The notes under the pieces: generated by a model
Told to the model about the DNA's origin: nothing
What the model saw: the letters and a program-made list of their open reading frames with translations, nothing else
Databases searched by the model: none
Translations under genes and position numbers: made by a program
Shown here: in pieces, positions 6,890 through 13,273 of the stretch
Numbering within the stretch: the stretch's first letter is position 1
Layout of the letters: every line of letters begins with the position of its first letter
Assembly (NCBI GenBank): GCA_028285025.1
Contig: JANQQH010000341.1
Coordinates: forward strand, 1-13,354
Source of the DNA: Hyphomicrobiaceae bacterium
GTDB taxonomy: Bacteria; Pseudomonadota; Alphaproteobacteria; Rhizobiales; HXMU1428-3
Length of the DNA: 13,354 nt
Direction of reading: 5' to 3'

Positions 6890-8191
6890 ATGAAACCGAA
6901 TGACAATGTTCCTGTATGGGTCATAAAGGCCCTTGACCATATTCATATTCAAGAGGTGCAAGGGGCAAAGAGCAATCCGGTTATCAAGGGCTTTTATCGC
7001 GATGTAGGGCATGAGTATGTTGAACATGATGAAGTGCCGTGGTGTGCGGCCTTTGTTGGGAGTGTGCTTGAGCGCTCACAGATCGCTAGCACCAGAAGTT
7101 TGTTGGCACGGTCTTATTTGAAGTGGGGGCAGGCTTTAAATACTCCCAAATTTGGAGCAATTGCTGTTTTCAGAAGAGGCAAAAACCCGTCACAGGGGCA
7201 TGTTGGGTTTGTGATGGGCAGTGACCGTGATTTCATTTTTTTGCTGGGCGGTAATCAAAGTAACCAGGTCAATGTCAAGGCCTATAAAAGATCAGATTTA
7301 TTAGATTTGCGCTGGCCGACTGAAGCGGTTGATCCTTCTCTTGCCAAGCACGAGCCTATATTCGATCTGGCATTAAGCGAAGTGTTGAAACTGGAAGGGG
7401 GCTGGGCGCATCACCCAGATGATCCGGGCGGGGCGACCAATAAAGGGATTACCTTGAAAACTTATGAGCGCGCCATTCAAACTGGTTTAATCCCTCATCC
7501 CAACAAGAAACTAATCAATGGGCTTAAAACCATAAAAGATGAAGAGGTGCGCACGATTTATCATGCGCTTTATTGGCTCAAGGCGGGGTGCTTTGAATTG
7601 CCTTCGGCATTGGCTCTTATGCATTTTGATGCAGCGGTCAATCATGGGGTTAAGCGGGCTGTGCAATTTATCCAACGCTTATCAGGGGCGATTGTTGATG
7701 GGGAATGGGGGCCGCAAACACTGCAAAACGTTAACGCAATGAATGCAAAAACGGCTCTTGGTTTATATGAAAAACTTCGTCGTCACTATTATCGAAGCCG
7801 ACCGCATTTTACCGTTTTCGGCAAAGGGTGGCTGAACCGGCTGGCACGTGTTTATGCCAGTTCACTGGCTTTACATAAACAAAATGACGATCAGCCTAAC
7901 CAGAAGGAAGAGGACACTATGATCCAACCAGAACCAACTCCATCTCAAAAATGGTGGGGAGAATCTTTGACCGTTTGGGGCACCATTGTAACCGCTCTAT
8001 CAACGATTTTGCCAGTGATTGGCCCGTTTTTTGGGCTTGATATCACCAGTGAAATGATTGAGCAATTTGGTGATAGCGTGACAAAACTTATCCAAATTAT
8101 CGGCGGTGTGACAGGCACAAGCATGGCTTTGTATGGCCGTGCTCGAGCTGAGACAAGTTTGACCCGGCGGTCTATTTCCATGAAGCTTTAA
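6890..8191 (+). CDS. Multidomain endolysin: TIGR02594 domain + GH108 muramidase + peptidoglycan-binding + holin-like C-terminus
   Basis: This 433-aa protein joins several lysis functions. Residues 8-143 form a TIGR02594 (CHAP-like) domain with PWCAAFV (C52, likely nucleophile), GHVGFV (H104) and LGGNQ (N122), suggesting an amidase or peptidase acting on peptidoglycan. Residues 157-265 are a GH108 N-acetylmuramidase with the catalytic motif LEGGW (E169), then DDPGGATNKGIT. Residues 265-325 (VDGEWGPQTL, GKGWLNRL) match the PG_binding_3 domain that accompanies GH108. After a polar linker (329-352) come two hydrophobic spans at about 361-382 and 397-415 and a basic tail, which look like a small holin. 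No signal peptide is seen, so export would need a holin. GAGG at 6876-6879 precedes the ATG by ten bases. A single chain would be membrane-anchored; see the internal start entry. Confidence 0.88.
   Translation: MKPNDNVPVWVIKALDHIHIQEVQGAKSNPVIKGFYRDVGHEYVEHDEVPWCAAFVGSVLERSQIASTRSLLARSYLKWGQALNTPKFGAIAVFRRGKNPSQGHVGFVMGSDRDFIFLLGGNQSNQVNVKAYKRSDLLDLRWPTEAVDPSLAKHEPIFDLALSEVLKLEGGWAHHPDDPGGATNKGITLKTYERAIQTGLIPHPNKKLINGLKTIKDEEVRTIYHALYWLKAGCFELPSALALMHFDAAVNHGVKRAVQFIQRLSGAIVDGEWGPQTLQNVNAMNAKTALGLYEKLRRHYYRSRPHFTVFGKGWLNRLARVYASSLALHKQNDDQPNQKEEDTMIQPEPTPSQKWWGESLTVWGTIVTALSTILPVIGPFFGLDITSEMIEQFGDSVTKLIQIIGGVTGTSMALYGRARAETSLTRRSISMKL
7919..8191 (+). CDS. Possible internal-start holin (90 aa) inside the endolysin gene, same frame
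   Basis: An in-frame ATG at the boundary between the hydrolase linker and the membrane domain would give a 90-aa protein beginning MIQPEPTPSQKWWGESLTVW, with two transmembrane spans (about residues 18-39 and 54-72) and a basic C-terminus. AAGGAAGAGG at 7904-7913 lies five bases upstream and resembles a ribosome binding site. This N-terminus and layout are what a stand-alone phage holin would have, so the gene may produce both a fusion and a free holin, or it may be two ancestral genes joined in frame. The purine run also simply encodes Lys-Glu-Glu, so the site could be coincidence. Proposed from sequence only. Confidence 0.4.
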   Translation: MIQPEPTPSQKWWGESLTVWGTIVTALSTILPVIGPFFGLDITSEMIEQFGDSVTKLIQIIGGVTGTSMALYGRARAETSLTRRSISMKL

Positions 8192-8204
8192 AGGAGATTT
8201 GATT

Positions 8205-8324
8205 ATGAGTGCAAAACTTTGGCTTCTCTCATTGGTTTTTTCTACCCTTGCCCCGCTTATTATGCCCAAGCAGAAATCAAGACGAGATGAATATAAATCT
8301 GCTGATGCTCGTCAAAAGGGATGA
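8205..8324 (+). CDS. 39-aa small membrane peptide at the end of the lysis cassette
   Basis: An open frame of 39 codons starts at an ATG eight bases after AAGGAG (8191-8196), which overlaps the stop of the endolysin gene. The peptide has one N-terminal hydrophobic segment (about residues 5-20, LWLLSLVFSTLAPLIM) followed by a strongly charged tail (KQKSRRDEYKSADARQKG). There is no cysteine, so it is not a lipoprotein, and no evident cleavage site, so it is probably a signal-anchored membrane peptide. The strong ribosome binding site, the close spacing and the sensible amphipathic layout argue that it is translated. A spanin- or holin-accessory role would fit the position but there is no motif for either. 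I do not recognise the family. Confidence 0.5.
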   Translation: MSAKLWLLSLVFSTLAPLIMPKQKSRRDEYKSADARQKG

Positions 8325-8341
8325 TTTCCTTAATTGGCTGC

Positions 8342-8369
8342 TAGACCAATAAAAACAAAGCGTTATAAT
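8342..8369 (+). promoter_or_regulatory. Candidate sigma-70-type promoter for the feuPQ-like operon
   Basis: A perfect -10 hexamer TATAAT (8364-8369) lies 16 bases after TAGACC (8342-8347), which matches the -35 consensus at four of six positions. Transcription would start near 8376, leaving a leader of about 80 bases before the GTG start of the regulator. A 5-bp inverted repeat ATTGG/CCAAT (8333-8337 and 8346-8350, eight-base spacer) overlaps the -35 box and could be an operator. No terminator is visible between the lysis cassette and this site, so read-through from upstream is also possible. Confidence 0.45.
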
Positions 8370-8401
8370 ATACCCTTATTTATGTGATTGTTTGTTGGCT
8401 T

Positions 8402-8421
8402 GGTACAGTGTTAAGCTGTCC
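8402..8421 (+). repeat. Imperfect inverted repeat in the feuP leader
   Basis: GGTACAG (8402-8408) pairs with CTGTCC (8416-8421) if the T at 8404 is bulged, leaving a loop of seven bases. It lies in the predicted untranslated leader, 35 bases before the start codon. It could be a weak hairpin or part of an autoregulatory site, but the stem is short and may be chance. Confidence 0.2.
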
Positions 8422-8455
8422 TGCCAGATGAAACGGTTTGAAATAGGGGTGTATT

Positions 8456-9127
8456 GTGCGCTTGCTCGTGATTGAAGATGATGTTGACCTGAACCGGCAA
8501 CTAAAAACCGCGCTGGAAGAAGCTGGCTATGTGGTTGATTGCAGTTTTGATGGGGAAGACGGGCATTACTTGGGTGAGACAGAGCCTTATGATGCCATTG
8601 TGCTGGATATTGGCCTGCCCAAGATGGATGGCATTAGCGTTTTAGAAAAATGGCGCCGTGATGACATCTCTATACCCGTTTTGATCTTAACAGCCAGGGA
8701 CCGTTGGAGTGACAAGGTTGCTGGTATGGATGCGGGTGCTGATGATTATGTTGCCAAGCCGTTTCATATGGAAGAAGTGCTGGCGCGTGTTCGGGCGCTC
8801 TTGCGTCGCTCTGCGGGTCTTGCTTCTAATGAAATTGAAATTGGATCGTTGCGACTGGATACGAAATCAACCAGGGTTACGGTTGATGGCTCTCCGATTA
8901 AATTAACGTCTCATGAATACCGCTTGCTTGCCTATTTGGTGCATCACAAAGACAAGGTTATTTCGCGCACCGAATTGGTTGAGCATTTATACGACCAAGA
9001 CTTTGATCGTGATTCAAATACGATTGAAGTTTTTGTTGGTCGGCTGCGCAAAAAAATACCTGCCGATTTGATTAAAACCGTCAGAGGTCTTGGATATTGT
9101 TTGTCCACGAGTGACCATGACGTTTAA
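8456..9127 (+). CDS. feuP: OmpR/PhoP-family response regulator, FeuP-like
   Basis: This 223-aa response regulator has a receiver domain (residues 1-118) with acidic pocket D8/D9, phosphoacceptor D51 in VLDIGLPKMDG, T79 and K101 in VAKPF. A winged-helix DNA-binding domain of the OmpR type follows (about 127-217) with LTSHEYRLLAYL, DRDSNTIEVFVGRLRKK and TVRGLGY. The run TARDRWSDKVAGMDAGADDY and the phrase EHLYDQDFDRDSNTIEVF are characteristic of the rhizobial FeuP group, which regulates envelope and osmoadaptation genes with kinase FeuQ. The start is GTG, five bases after AGGGGT (8445-8450), giving the expected MRLLVIEDD. The kinase gene overlaps its 3' end, so the two are translationally coupled. 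All key residues are present. The FeuP name is by similarity; a PhoP label would also be defensible. Confidence 0.85.
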   Translation: MRLLVIEDDVDLNRQLKTALEEAGYVVDCSFDGEDGHYLGETEPYDAIVLDIGLPKMDGISVLEKWRRDDISIPVLILTARDRWSDKVAGMDAGADDYVAKPFHMEEVLARVRALLRRSAGLASNEIEIGSLRLDTKSTRVTVDGSPIKLTSHEYRLLAYLVHHKDKVISRTELVEHLYDQDFDRDSNTIEVFVGRLRKKIPADLIKTVRGLGYCLSTSDHDV

Positions 9128-10523
9128 TTCTTTAGGGGCCCGCCTTTTTCTTACCTCCACCATTATTGCCTTGATCGTTTTGTTGTTAACGGCCTGGCAG
9201 CTCATTTCCCAGTATCAACGCCGCATTGAGTATAATTTTGATGAGCGCTTGAAGGCGAATTTATCTTTGCTGATTGAAAGTAGCTTGCAAGAAAATTTTG
9301 AAGTGCCAAAACAGCCCAAACAATTTGGTGGTTTTGCTTTCACTTTGCTTAATTCGGGTTGGTATTGGCAAATACAACCTATCGATAATCCCTCCCTTTC
9401 TACCTATACCTCAGTTTCTTTAGGTGATGAGGTCTTATCTTTGAACAACAAGCAAGAGGTTAGTGAAGAGCAAGATGGGACGTCAAAATTTTATGTTAAT
9501 CATCAAAATGAGCGCCGTTTGCGGGTGATTGAGCGTCTGATTGCTTTGGGGAGCAACGAAAAGCCCCTCACATTTGCCTACATTGTCACCGGTGACAGCA
9601 GTGAAATTGAAGATGATGTGATCGATTTTGCCTCTATGCTGGGGCTTTCTTTTCTTATTCTTGGATCTGGATTGATTTTAGCTACGATCTTTCAAGTGAA
9701 AGTCGGTTTGCAACCGCTTAAAGTGGTCGAACAAGGGTTGGCTGAAGTTCGTGCAGGCAAAACTGATCGGTTAGAAGGTCAGTTCCCTTATGAGATCGAG
9801 CCGTTACAAATAGAGATCAACAATCTGATCAAAAGCAATATGACGATCATTGAGCGGGCGCGTACGCATGTTGGTAATTTAGCTCATGCCCTGAAAACCC
9901 CGTTGAGTGTTATCAATAATGAGGTGACAGGCAAACAAGATGTTTTTGCCAGAAAAATTGGAGAGCAAGCTAATTTGATGCAGAGCCAGATAAGTCATCA
10001 TCTGGACCGAGCTAGAATGGCGGCGCGGGTTGGTGTTGTTGGTAATGTGACGGACATCCACCCCATTCTAAAAAGCTTAGAGCGCGCTTTGGGTAAGATC
10101 TATCAAGAAAAGAACATTGCTTTTGAGCTTTACTGTCCTGACAATGCTCAATTTGCTGGTGAGCAGCAAGATTTTGAGGAAATGATCGGTAATTTATTAG
10201 ATAATGCGTTTAAATGGGCTAATAGCAAGGTCTCTTGTCGTGTCGACTATAAAGAGCAAAAAAGGTCTAAGTCTTTGTCAAATAATTCAAATAGTGAAAA
10301 AACGTTACAAGTTATCATTGAAGATGATGGGCCTGGTTTAAGCAAAATAGAACAAAGCCAAGTTTTAGAGCGAGGAAAGAGACTGGATGAGACCGTGCCT
10401 GGTTCTGGACTTGGGTTAGCTATTGTTACTGATTTGGTTGACCTTTATGGGGGTATGTTTGAAATCAGCAGTTCTCAGATGGGTGGTTTGCGGATAAAAT
10501 TGCAACTGCCGACTGGAACATGA
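9117..10523 (+). CDS. feuQ: Membrane sensor histidine kinase, FeuQ/PhoQ-like
   Basis: This 468-aa inner-membrane kinase is the partner of the regulator it overlaps by 11 bases. It has a first transmembrane helix at about residues 9-30, a periplasmic sensor region of about 140 residues (31-170), a second helix at about 173-193 and a HAMP-like linker (about 194-247). The dimerisation helix carries the H-box NLAHALKTPLSV with phosphoacceptor H257. The ATPase domain shows the N box GNLLDNAFKWA (N359, N363), the G1 box DDGPGL (403-408) and the G2 box GSGLGLAIV (429-437). A Ser/Asn/Lys-rich insertion (about 380-395) sits inside the ATPase domain. I chose ATG 9117 because it gives the usual short cytoplasmic lead before helix 1; an in-frame TTG at 9090 would add nine residues but has a badly spaced ribosome site. 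The natural signal is unknown. Confidence 0.85.
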   Translation: MTFNSLGARLFLTSTIIALIVLLLTAWQLISQYQRRIEYNFDERLKANLSLLIESSLQENFEVPKQPKQFGGFAFTLLNSGWYWQIQPIDNPSLSTYTSVSLGDEVLSLNNKQEVSEEQDGTSKFYVNHQNERRLRVIERLIALGSNEKPLTFAYIVTGDSSEIEDDVIDFASMLGLSFLILGSGLILATIFQVKVGLQPLKVVEQGLAEVRAGKTDRLEGQFPYEIEPLQIEINNLIKSNMTIIERARTHVGNLAHALKTPLSVINNEVTGKQDVFARKIGEQANLMQSQISHHLDRARMAARVGVVGNVTDIHPILKSLERALGKIYQEKNIAFELYCPDNAQFAGEQQDFEEMIGNLLDNAFKWANSKVSCRVDYKEQKRSKSLSNNSNSEKTLQVIIEDDGPGLSKIEQSQVLERGKRLDETVPGSGLGLAIVTDLVDLYGGMFEISSSQMGGLRIKLQLPTGT

Positions 10524-10841
10524 TTTTTTGCCCAAATTTAGCCCGATTTGACCCGCTATTAGGCTTAAAATTATCGTTTTTCTTGTTTAGGTTTAAGATT
10601 TATGAGGCTCTTACGCTTTGAAAAGGGCATGTGAAGTAAAATGGGATCTGTGAAGAATTGAATTTAAAGGATTGCAATTGAACCATAAAAACCACAAAAA
10701 CAAGCTACAGGTTTCATATGAGAGCGATGTATAAATGTTTATTTGCCTCAAATATTAGGCAGGATGACATTTTTGCATTAATAAATTCCCGAACTAAAGT
10801 TTTGGTTCCACATTGTAGGCGGGAAGATTGGAAAGAAAGCA
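10524..10841. other. Non-coding region between the kinase and lipoprotein genes
   Basis: This AT-rich stretch of 318 bases has no convincing gene and no U-tract terminator for the kinase operon. Seen in it are TTGACC at about 10547 without a good -10 partner, TATAAA at 10730-10735 without a good -35, and a 5-bp inverted repeat TGCCT/AGGCA at 10744-10748 and 10757-10761 with an eight-base loop. It presumably carries the lipoprotein promoter and leader, but the sequence alone does not fix either. Confidence 0.5.
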
Positions 10842-11315
10842 ATGACTAAATTTTTTAAAGCAGCAGCAATTCTTTTGGTTGTGCCTTTGTTTTTGTCTGC
10901 CTGTTCTGGTAGCTTTAATAAGCAAGATAGTGGCACCGTTATTGGGGCTTTGGCTGGCGGTATTTTAGGTAACCAGGTTGGCAAGGGTAAGGGGCGTGTG
11001 TTAGCAACGGTTGCTGGTGCTGTTGTAGGTGGTATTGTTGGCAGTGAAATTGGTAAATCATTGGATGCAAATGATCGCCGGGCTGCAGCTGAAGCAGAAT
11101 ATTATGCGTTGGAAAAAGGCCAGTCAGGTGATGGAACACCGTGGCGCAATCCAGACACTGGGCGCCATGGCGTTATTGTTCCTTCAGCCCCTTATAAATT
11201 GCGTGATCAAAATTGCCGTAATTACACACATACAATTTATATTGATGGTGAACCCCAAATTATGAAAGGCACTGCTTGCCGTTCTAATGATGGGACTTGG
11301 CAAAAGGTTAGCTAA
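10842..11315 (+). CDS. Outer-membrane lipoprotein with glycine-zipper domain (17-kDa surface antigen type)
   Basis: This 157-aa protein has a lipoprotein signal peptide with basic start MTKFFK, hydrophobic core (residues 7-17) and lipobox LSAC, so C21 would be lipidated; Ser at the next position fits outer-membrane sorting. Residues 30-70 form a glycine-zipper 2TM domain (VIGALAGGILGNQVGKGKG, then VAGAVVGGIVGSEIGKSLD), the hallmark of the rickettsial 17-kDa surface antigen family. The C-terminal half (about 95-155) contains a YTHTIYIDGEPQIMKGTACR segment typical of the family, with two cysteines (C125 and C147) that could form a disulfide. GGAAAG at 10830-10835 is the ribosome site. Its own terminator follows, so it is monocistronic downstream. 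It probably contributes to envelope integrity; the molecular role is unknown. Length is usual for the family. Confidence 0.85.
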   Translation: MTKFFKAAAILLVVPLFLSACSGSFNKQDSGTVIGALAGGILGNQVGKGKGRVLATVAGAVVGGIVGSEIGKSLDANDRRAAAEAEYYALEKGQSGDGTPWRNPDTGRHGVIVPSAPYKLRDQNCRNYTHTIYIDGEPQIMKGTACRSNDGTWQKVS

Positions 11316-11356
11316 GTTTTTTAAAGTTATTGTTTAATAAAAAATTTTAATGTTTT

Positions 11357-11391
11357 AAAAGGCCTCATTTTTTGGGGCCTTTTTATTTTTT
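11357..11391 (+). terminator. Rho-independent terminator of the lipoprotein gene
   Basis: AAAAGGCCTC (11357-11366) pairs with GGGGCCTTTT (11374-11383) with one T-G wobble and a loop of seven bases, followed by a T-rich tract. It lies 41 bases after the lipoprotein stop. The flanking A and T runs would let it work weakly in the other direction too. Confidence 0.85.
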
Positions 11392-11513
11392 TCCTCCTTC
11401 CTGTTAGTGATCTTCATTTAAAGCATTGAAATAAATAGCGAATCTTGTTGCAGTGCGTATTTTTTATCCTTAATGTTATTATTTTTTAGGGCTATAGCAT
11501 TCCAGCTTATACT

Positions 11514-11536
11514 GTCTTAAACTCTTACATTAAGAC
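11514..11536. repeat. Perfect 7-bp inverted repeat upstream of the protease gene
   Basis: GTCTTAA (11514-11520) and TTAAGAC (11530-11536) are exact reverse complements separated by nine bases. No T-tract follows, so it is not a terminator. The half-sites are spaced about 16 bases centre to centre, a little over one helical turn, so a dimeric regulator could bind there, but no named consensus is recognised. It lies 130 bases before the protease start codon. Confidence 0.45.
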
Positions 11537-11666
11537 AAACATTACATATATTTAATTTTCATGACAGCATGATGCCATGTTTTAACATCTATATGTGGCA
11601 AGAGAAATAAGATGATGAAAAGGCTTTCAATCTTTTGATCATTGCACTTGTAAATGGAGAACAACA

Positions 11667-13211
11667 TTGAAAAAACAAATCGGTTTAAATGAACACAGGA
11701 AAAGCCGCAATTTGTTCGCTCTTGCGGCAGTTGGATTGGTTGGAACCATGGCTTTGGCAGGCAATATGGCCTTTAATAATAAAGCTGCCTTGGCGGAGAT
11801 GAGCAAAACAGCCATTAACCCGGTCAAGCCTTATGCTAATGCCCCTGCCAGTTTTGCGGATTTGGTACAAAAGGTGCGTCCTTCTGTGGTCAGTATTTTT
11901 GTGAAGGGCAAACAAGAAACTAAAAAGAAGCAATTTGGTCGCAATTTTAATCGTCGGGAAAATCAGCCTCCTTTCGGGCGAGGTCAAGACCCAAATCTGG
12001 ATCAATTCAGAGATTTCTTCCGTCGTTTTGGTGGTAAGCAAGGGGAACAACCCCAGCCTCAAAATGCCCAAGGGTCAGGCTTTATTATTTCAAAAGATGG
12101 TTATGTGGTCACCAACCATCATGTGATTAAAGATGGGTCTGAGTTCAAAGTCACACTGGAGGGTGGCGAAGAACTAGAAGCTCGTTTAATTGGCTCAGAT
12201 GAGCGTACAGATCTGGCTTTGTTAAAAATTAAGGCCAAGCGCAATTTTCCATTTGTACCTATGGCAGACCATATGGCCCGTGTGGGTGATTGGGTATTGG
12301 CTGTAGGTAACCCGTTTGGTCTTGGTGGTACGGTAACAGCAGGCATTGTATCTGCTCATGGACGTAGTGTTGGTGCCAGCCCTTATGATTATTTGCAAAT
12401 TGATGCTGCGGTGAACCGTGGTAATTCTGGCGGACCTGCTTTTAACCTGAAAGGCGAGGTGGTTGGTGTGAATACTGCTATCTTTAGCCCTTCTGGTGGG
12501 AATGTTGGTATTGCGTTTGCGATTCCTTCAATTGTTGTGAACAAGATTGTTTCTGATCTTAGAAAAGCTGGTTCAGTTAAACGTGGATGGCTGGGTATTA
12601 ACATTCAAAACGTAAGTGAAGATATTGCTGAAGGTCTTGCTATGGATAAGCCTCAAGGGGCTATGGTGACACGTTTAATCGATGGCGGTCCTGCAACAAA
12701 GTCTGACCTTAAAGTGCGTGATGTAATCATTTCTGTTAATGGCAAAGATATTAAAGATGTGCGTGACTTGATGCGTAAAATTGGCGAAATTAATCCTGAT
12801 GAAGTGATTGATATGGTCGTGGTTCGTGATGGAGCGCATAAGAATGTGTCTGTTAAATTGGGCACCTTTCCTTCAAGTAAAGAACTTGCTGCTTTGCAAA
12901 GAAATGAACCAGCGCTTGATCCTCAAAACAAAGCGCTTGATGACATCGGCTTGTCTTTGGCGCCTGCCAGAGAAGTTGGCAAGGGTAATGAAGGTGTGGT
13001 CGTCACTGAAATTGACCCAGACAGTGATGCAGCACGCAAAGGCATCAAAGTTGGCGATGTGATCCTGGAGATTAATGGTAAGGGCGTTAATTTCCCTAAT
13101 GAGGTGAGCCAACAAATCGTGGCTGCTAAGGAGAAAAATCTGAAGGTGGTTTTGGTTCGGGTCAAAGATGGGCCTTATTATGGCTTAAAATTAAAAACTG
13201 AAAAGAACTAA
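11667..13211 (+). CDS. degP: Periplasmic serine protease/chaperone, DegP/HtrA family
   Basis: This 514-aa Do-type protease degrades or refolds damaged envelope proteins in the periplasm. The N-terminus has basic residues, a hydrophobic core (about 15-35) and a likely cleavage after AALA (residue 43). The trypsin-like domain (about 62-300) carries the complete triad: H152 in TNHHVI, D182 in TDLALL and S254 in RGNSGGPA. PDZ1 spans about 305-400 with GWLGINIQ, PDZ2 about 425-510. A basic, Gln/Arg/Phe-rich segment (about 82-134) occupies the position of the regulatory LA loop. The start is TTG, six bases after GGAGA (11656-11660); it is needed to give a full signal peptide, since the first in-frame ATG (11749) lies inside the hydrophobic core. 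A strong terminator follows. In rhizobia degP is likewise followed by an OmpR-type regulator and kinase. Confidence 0.93.
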   Translation: MKKQIGLNEHRKSRNLFALAAVGLVGTMALAGNMAFNNKAALAEMSKTAINPVKPYANAPASFADLVQKVRPSVVSIFVKGKQETKKKQFGRNFNRRENQPPFGRGQDPNLDQFRDFFRRFGGKQGEQPQPQNAQGSGFIISKDGYVVTNHHVIKDGSEFKVTLEGGEELEARLIGSDERTDLALLKIKAKRNFPFVPMADHMARVGDWVLAVGNPFGLGGTVTAGIVSAHGRSVGASPYDYLQIDAAVNRGNSGGPAFNLKGEVVGVNTAIFSPSGGNVGIAFAIPSIVVNKIVSDLRKAGSVKRGWLGINIQNVSEDIAEGLAMDKPQGAMVTRLIDGGPATKSDLKVRDVIISVNGKDIKDVRDLMRKIGEINPDEVIDMVVVRDGAHKNVSVKLGTFPSSKELAALQRNEPALDPQNKALDDIGLSLAPAREVGKGNEGVVVTEIDPDSDAARKGIKVGDVILEINGKGVNFPNEVSQQIVAAKEKNLKVVLVRVKDGPYYGLKLKTEKN

Positions 13212-13219
13212 GCAATGCC

Positions 13220-13255
13220 AAAAAAGGGTGGATCTTTAAGATCCACCCTTTTTTT
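13220..13255 (+). terminator. Strong rho-independent terminator after degP
   Basis: GGGTGGATCTT (13226-13236) and AAGATCCACCC (13238-13248) are perfect reverse complements around a single central base; the innermost pairs would open to form the loop. Six A residues precede and seven T residues follow. It separates the protease gene from the next regulator, which therefore probably has its own promoter or depends on read-through. Confidence 0.95.
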
Positions 13256-13273
13256 AATAACGGGAACACTAAA

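Larger units (their letters stand above)
11316..11666. other. Non-coding region between the lipoprotein and protease genes
   Basis: This AT-rich stretch of 351 bases contains the lipoprotein terminator at its left end and a perfect 7-bp inverted repeat around 11514-11536 (both listed separately). The remaining sequence up to the protease start, including the palindromic GCATGATGC at 11567-11575, is presumably promoter and leader. I see no clear -35/-10 pair, no sigma-32 or EcfG-type promoter and no small gene with a ribosome site. Confidence 0.5.

Noticed and set aside
1..8324. Interpretation as an ordinary integrated prophage
   Set aside because: The gene order and families match the RcGTA tail block exactly, and no integrase, repressor, terminase or attachment site is visible. 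The head region lies outside the window, so a related intact phage cannot be fully excluded.
8205..8324. Reading the 39-aa peptide as an Rz1-like spanin lipoprotein
   Set aside because: There is no cysteine anywhere in the peptide, so no lipobox, and it lacks the proline-rich composition of Rz1 proteins.
9090..9116. TTG start for the kinase nine codons upstream of the chosen ATG
   Set aside because: The AGAGG before it is only two or three bases from the TTG, and the ATG at 9117 gives the usual N-terminus for this kinase type.
10718..10849. A 43-codon open frame (ATG to TAA) that overlaps the lipoprotein start
   Set aside because: It has only a weak AGG before the ATG, contains rare-type AGG codons, lacks any motif or hydrophobic segment, and such lengths arise by chance in AT-rich DNA.
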